Part shown: positions 50,478 through 50,507 of the stretch, in pieces
Layout: each line of letters opens with the position of its first letter
How positions within the stretch are numbered: the stretch's first letter is position 1
Origin: Streptomyces xylophagus
GTDB lineage: Bacteria > Actinomycetota > Actinomycetes > Streptomycetales > Streptomycetaceae
Reading direction: 5' to 3'
NCBI RefSeq assembly: GCF_000716435.1
Contig: NZ_JNWO01000045.1
Coordinates: 1 to 50,507, forward strand
DNA length: 50,507 nt
Position numbers and translations under genes: made by a program
Notes under the pieces: generated by a model
Databases searched by the model: none
Told to the model about the DNA's origin: nothing
Seen by the model: only the letters and a program-made list of their open reading frames with translations

Positions 50478-50507
50478 GCGCCCCTACGGCTCCCTCTCGG
50501 CCGACGC

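Noticed and set aside
1..50507. tRNA, rRNA, riboswitch or replication origin
   Set aside because: No cloverleaf with CCA end, rRNA-like segment, known riboswitch core or DnaA-box cluster was recognised on reading; a covariance-model scan was not possible.

Overview
The window comes from a high-GC actinobacterium, almost certainly Streptomyces. Reasons: strong GC bias at third codon positions, GTG and TTG starts, many 4-base stop/start overlaps (ATGA or GTGA), and families typical of the genus (SCO2400-like protein, XRE/DUF397/ATPase triad, DUF3068, PucR, DUF4360, twin-arginine secreted enzymes). I see no rRNA, tRNA, CRISPR array, transposase, integrase or replication origin.

Layout. (1) 1-8125, minus: an envelope-glycan locus with a GT4 glycosyltransferase, a methyltransferase, a giant AftD-like membrane arabinofuranosyltransferase and a stand-alone condensation/acyltransferase-like protein cut by the window edge; a DUF3068 membrane protein lies upstream. 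(2) 8288-9716: a 50-residue membrane peptide coupled to a PucR regulator. (3) 9819-11431: an IclR regulator coupled to an SMP-30 lactonase. (4) 11553-14487, minus: an ImmA/IrrE-like metalloprotease coupled to two paralogous seven-helix DUF6545/MAB_1171c-type proteins. (5) 14720-20440: a family-1 sugar ABC importer without its own ATPase, secreted GH43 arabinanase and cytoplasmic GH51 arabinofuranosidase; a secreted GH35 beta-galactosidase converges from the right. (6) 23565-34049: mixed genes, including Rrf2 and MerR regulators, two secreted intradiol dioxygenases around a DUF4360 protein, a small catalase, an XRE/DUF397/ATPase triad and a DUF3500 lipoprotein. (7) 34175-36981: an aromatic hydroxylase and an O-methyltransferase pair. 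(8) 37037-38713: an aminotransferase with a long Met/Pro/Gln tail. (9) 38894-47566, minus: secreted aldose 1-epimerase, a ChvE/GguAB (MmsAB)-type sugar ABC transporter, a U32-like protein, a zinc dehydrogenase and an enolase-superfamily sugar-acid dehydratase. (10) 47812-50507: SCO2400-like protein, MarR regulator, NADP-dependent oxidoreductase and terminal repeats.

How it fits together: regions 3, 5 and 9 look like one plant-polysaccharide programme. Secreted GH43 and GH35 release arabino-oligosaccharides and galactose, two ABC systems import them, GH51 cuts them inside, and dehydrogenase, SMP-30 lactonase and dehydratase could run an oxidative sugar route. No isomerase/kinase arabinose genes are present here. 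A regulatory signature links the parts: four sites (upstream of the IclR gene, the importer operon, the U32-like gene and the dehydratase) each carry two copies, complete or degenerate, of a GTTCGAAATTTCGAAC-like 16-mer with centres exactly 19 bp apart.

A second unexplained signal is a dispersed 27-bp element (seven copies) starting GGGGCGCGGGGAACTGCGCG. It lies at gene ends, supplies the stop codon of two genes, enters the reading frame of one or two others, forms one perfect 27-bp inverted pair, and its flanks are A+C-rich on one fixed strand.
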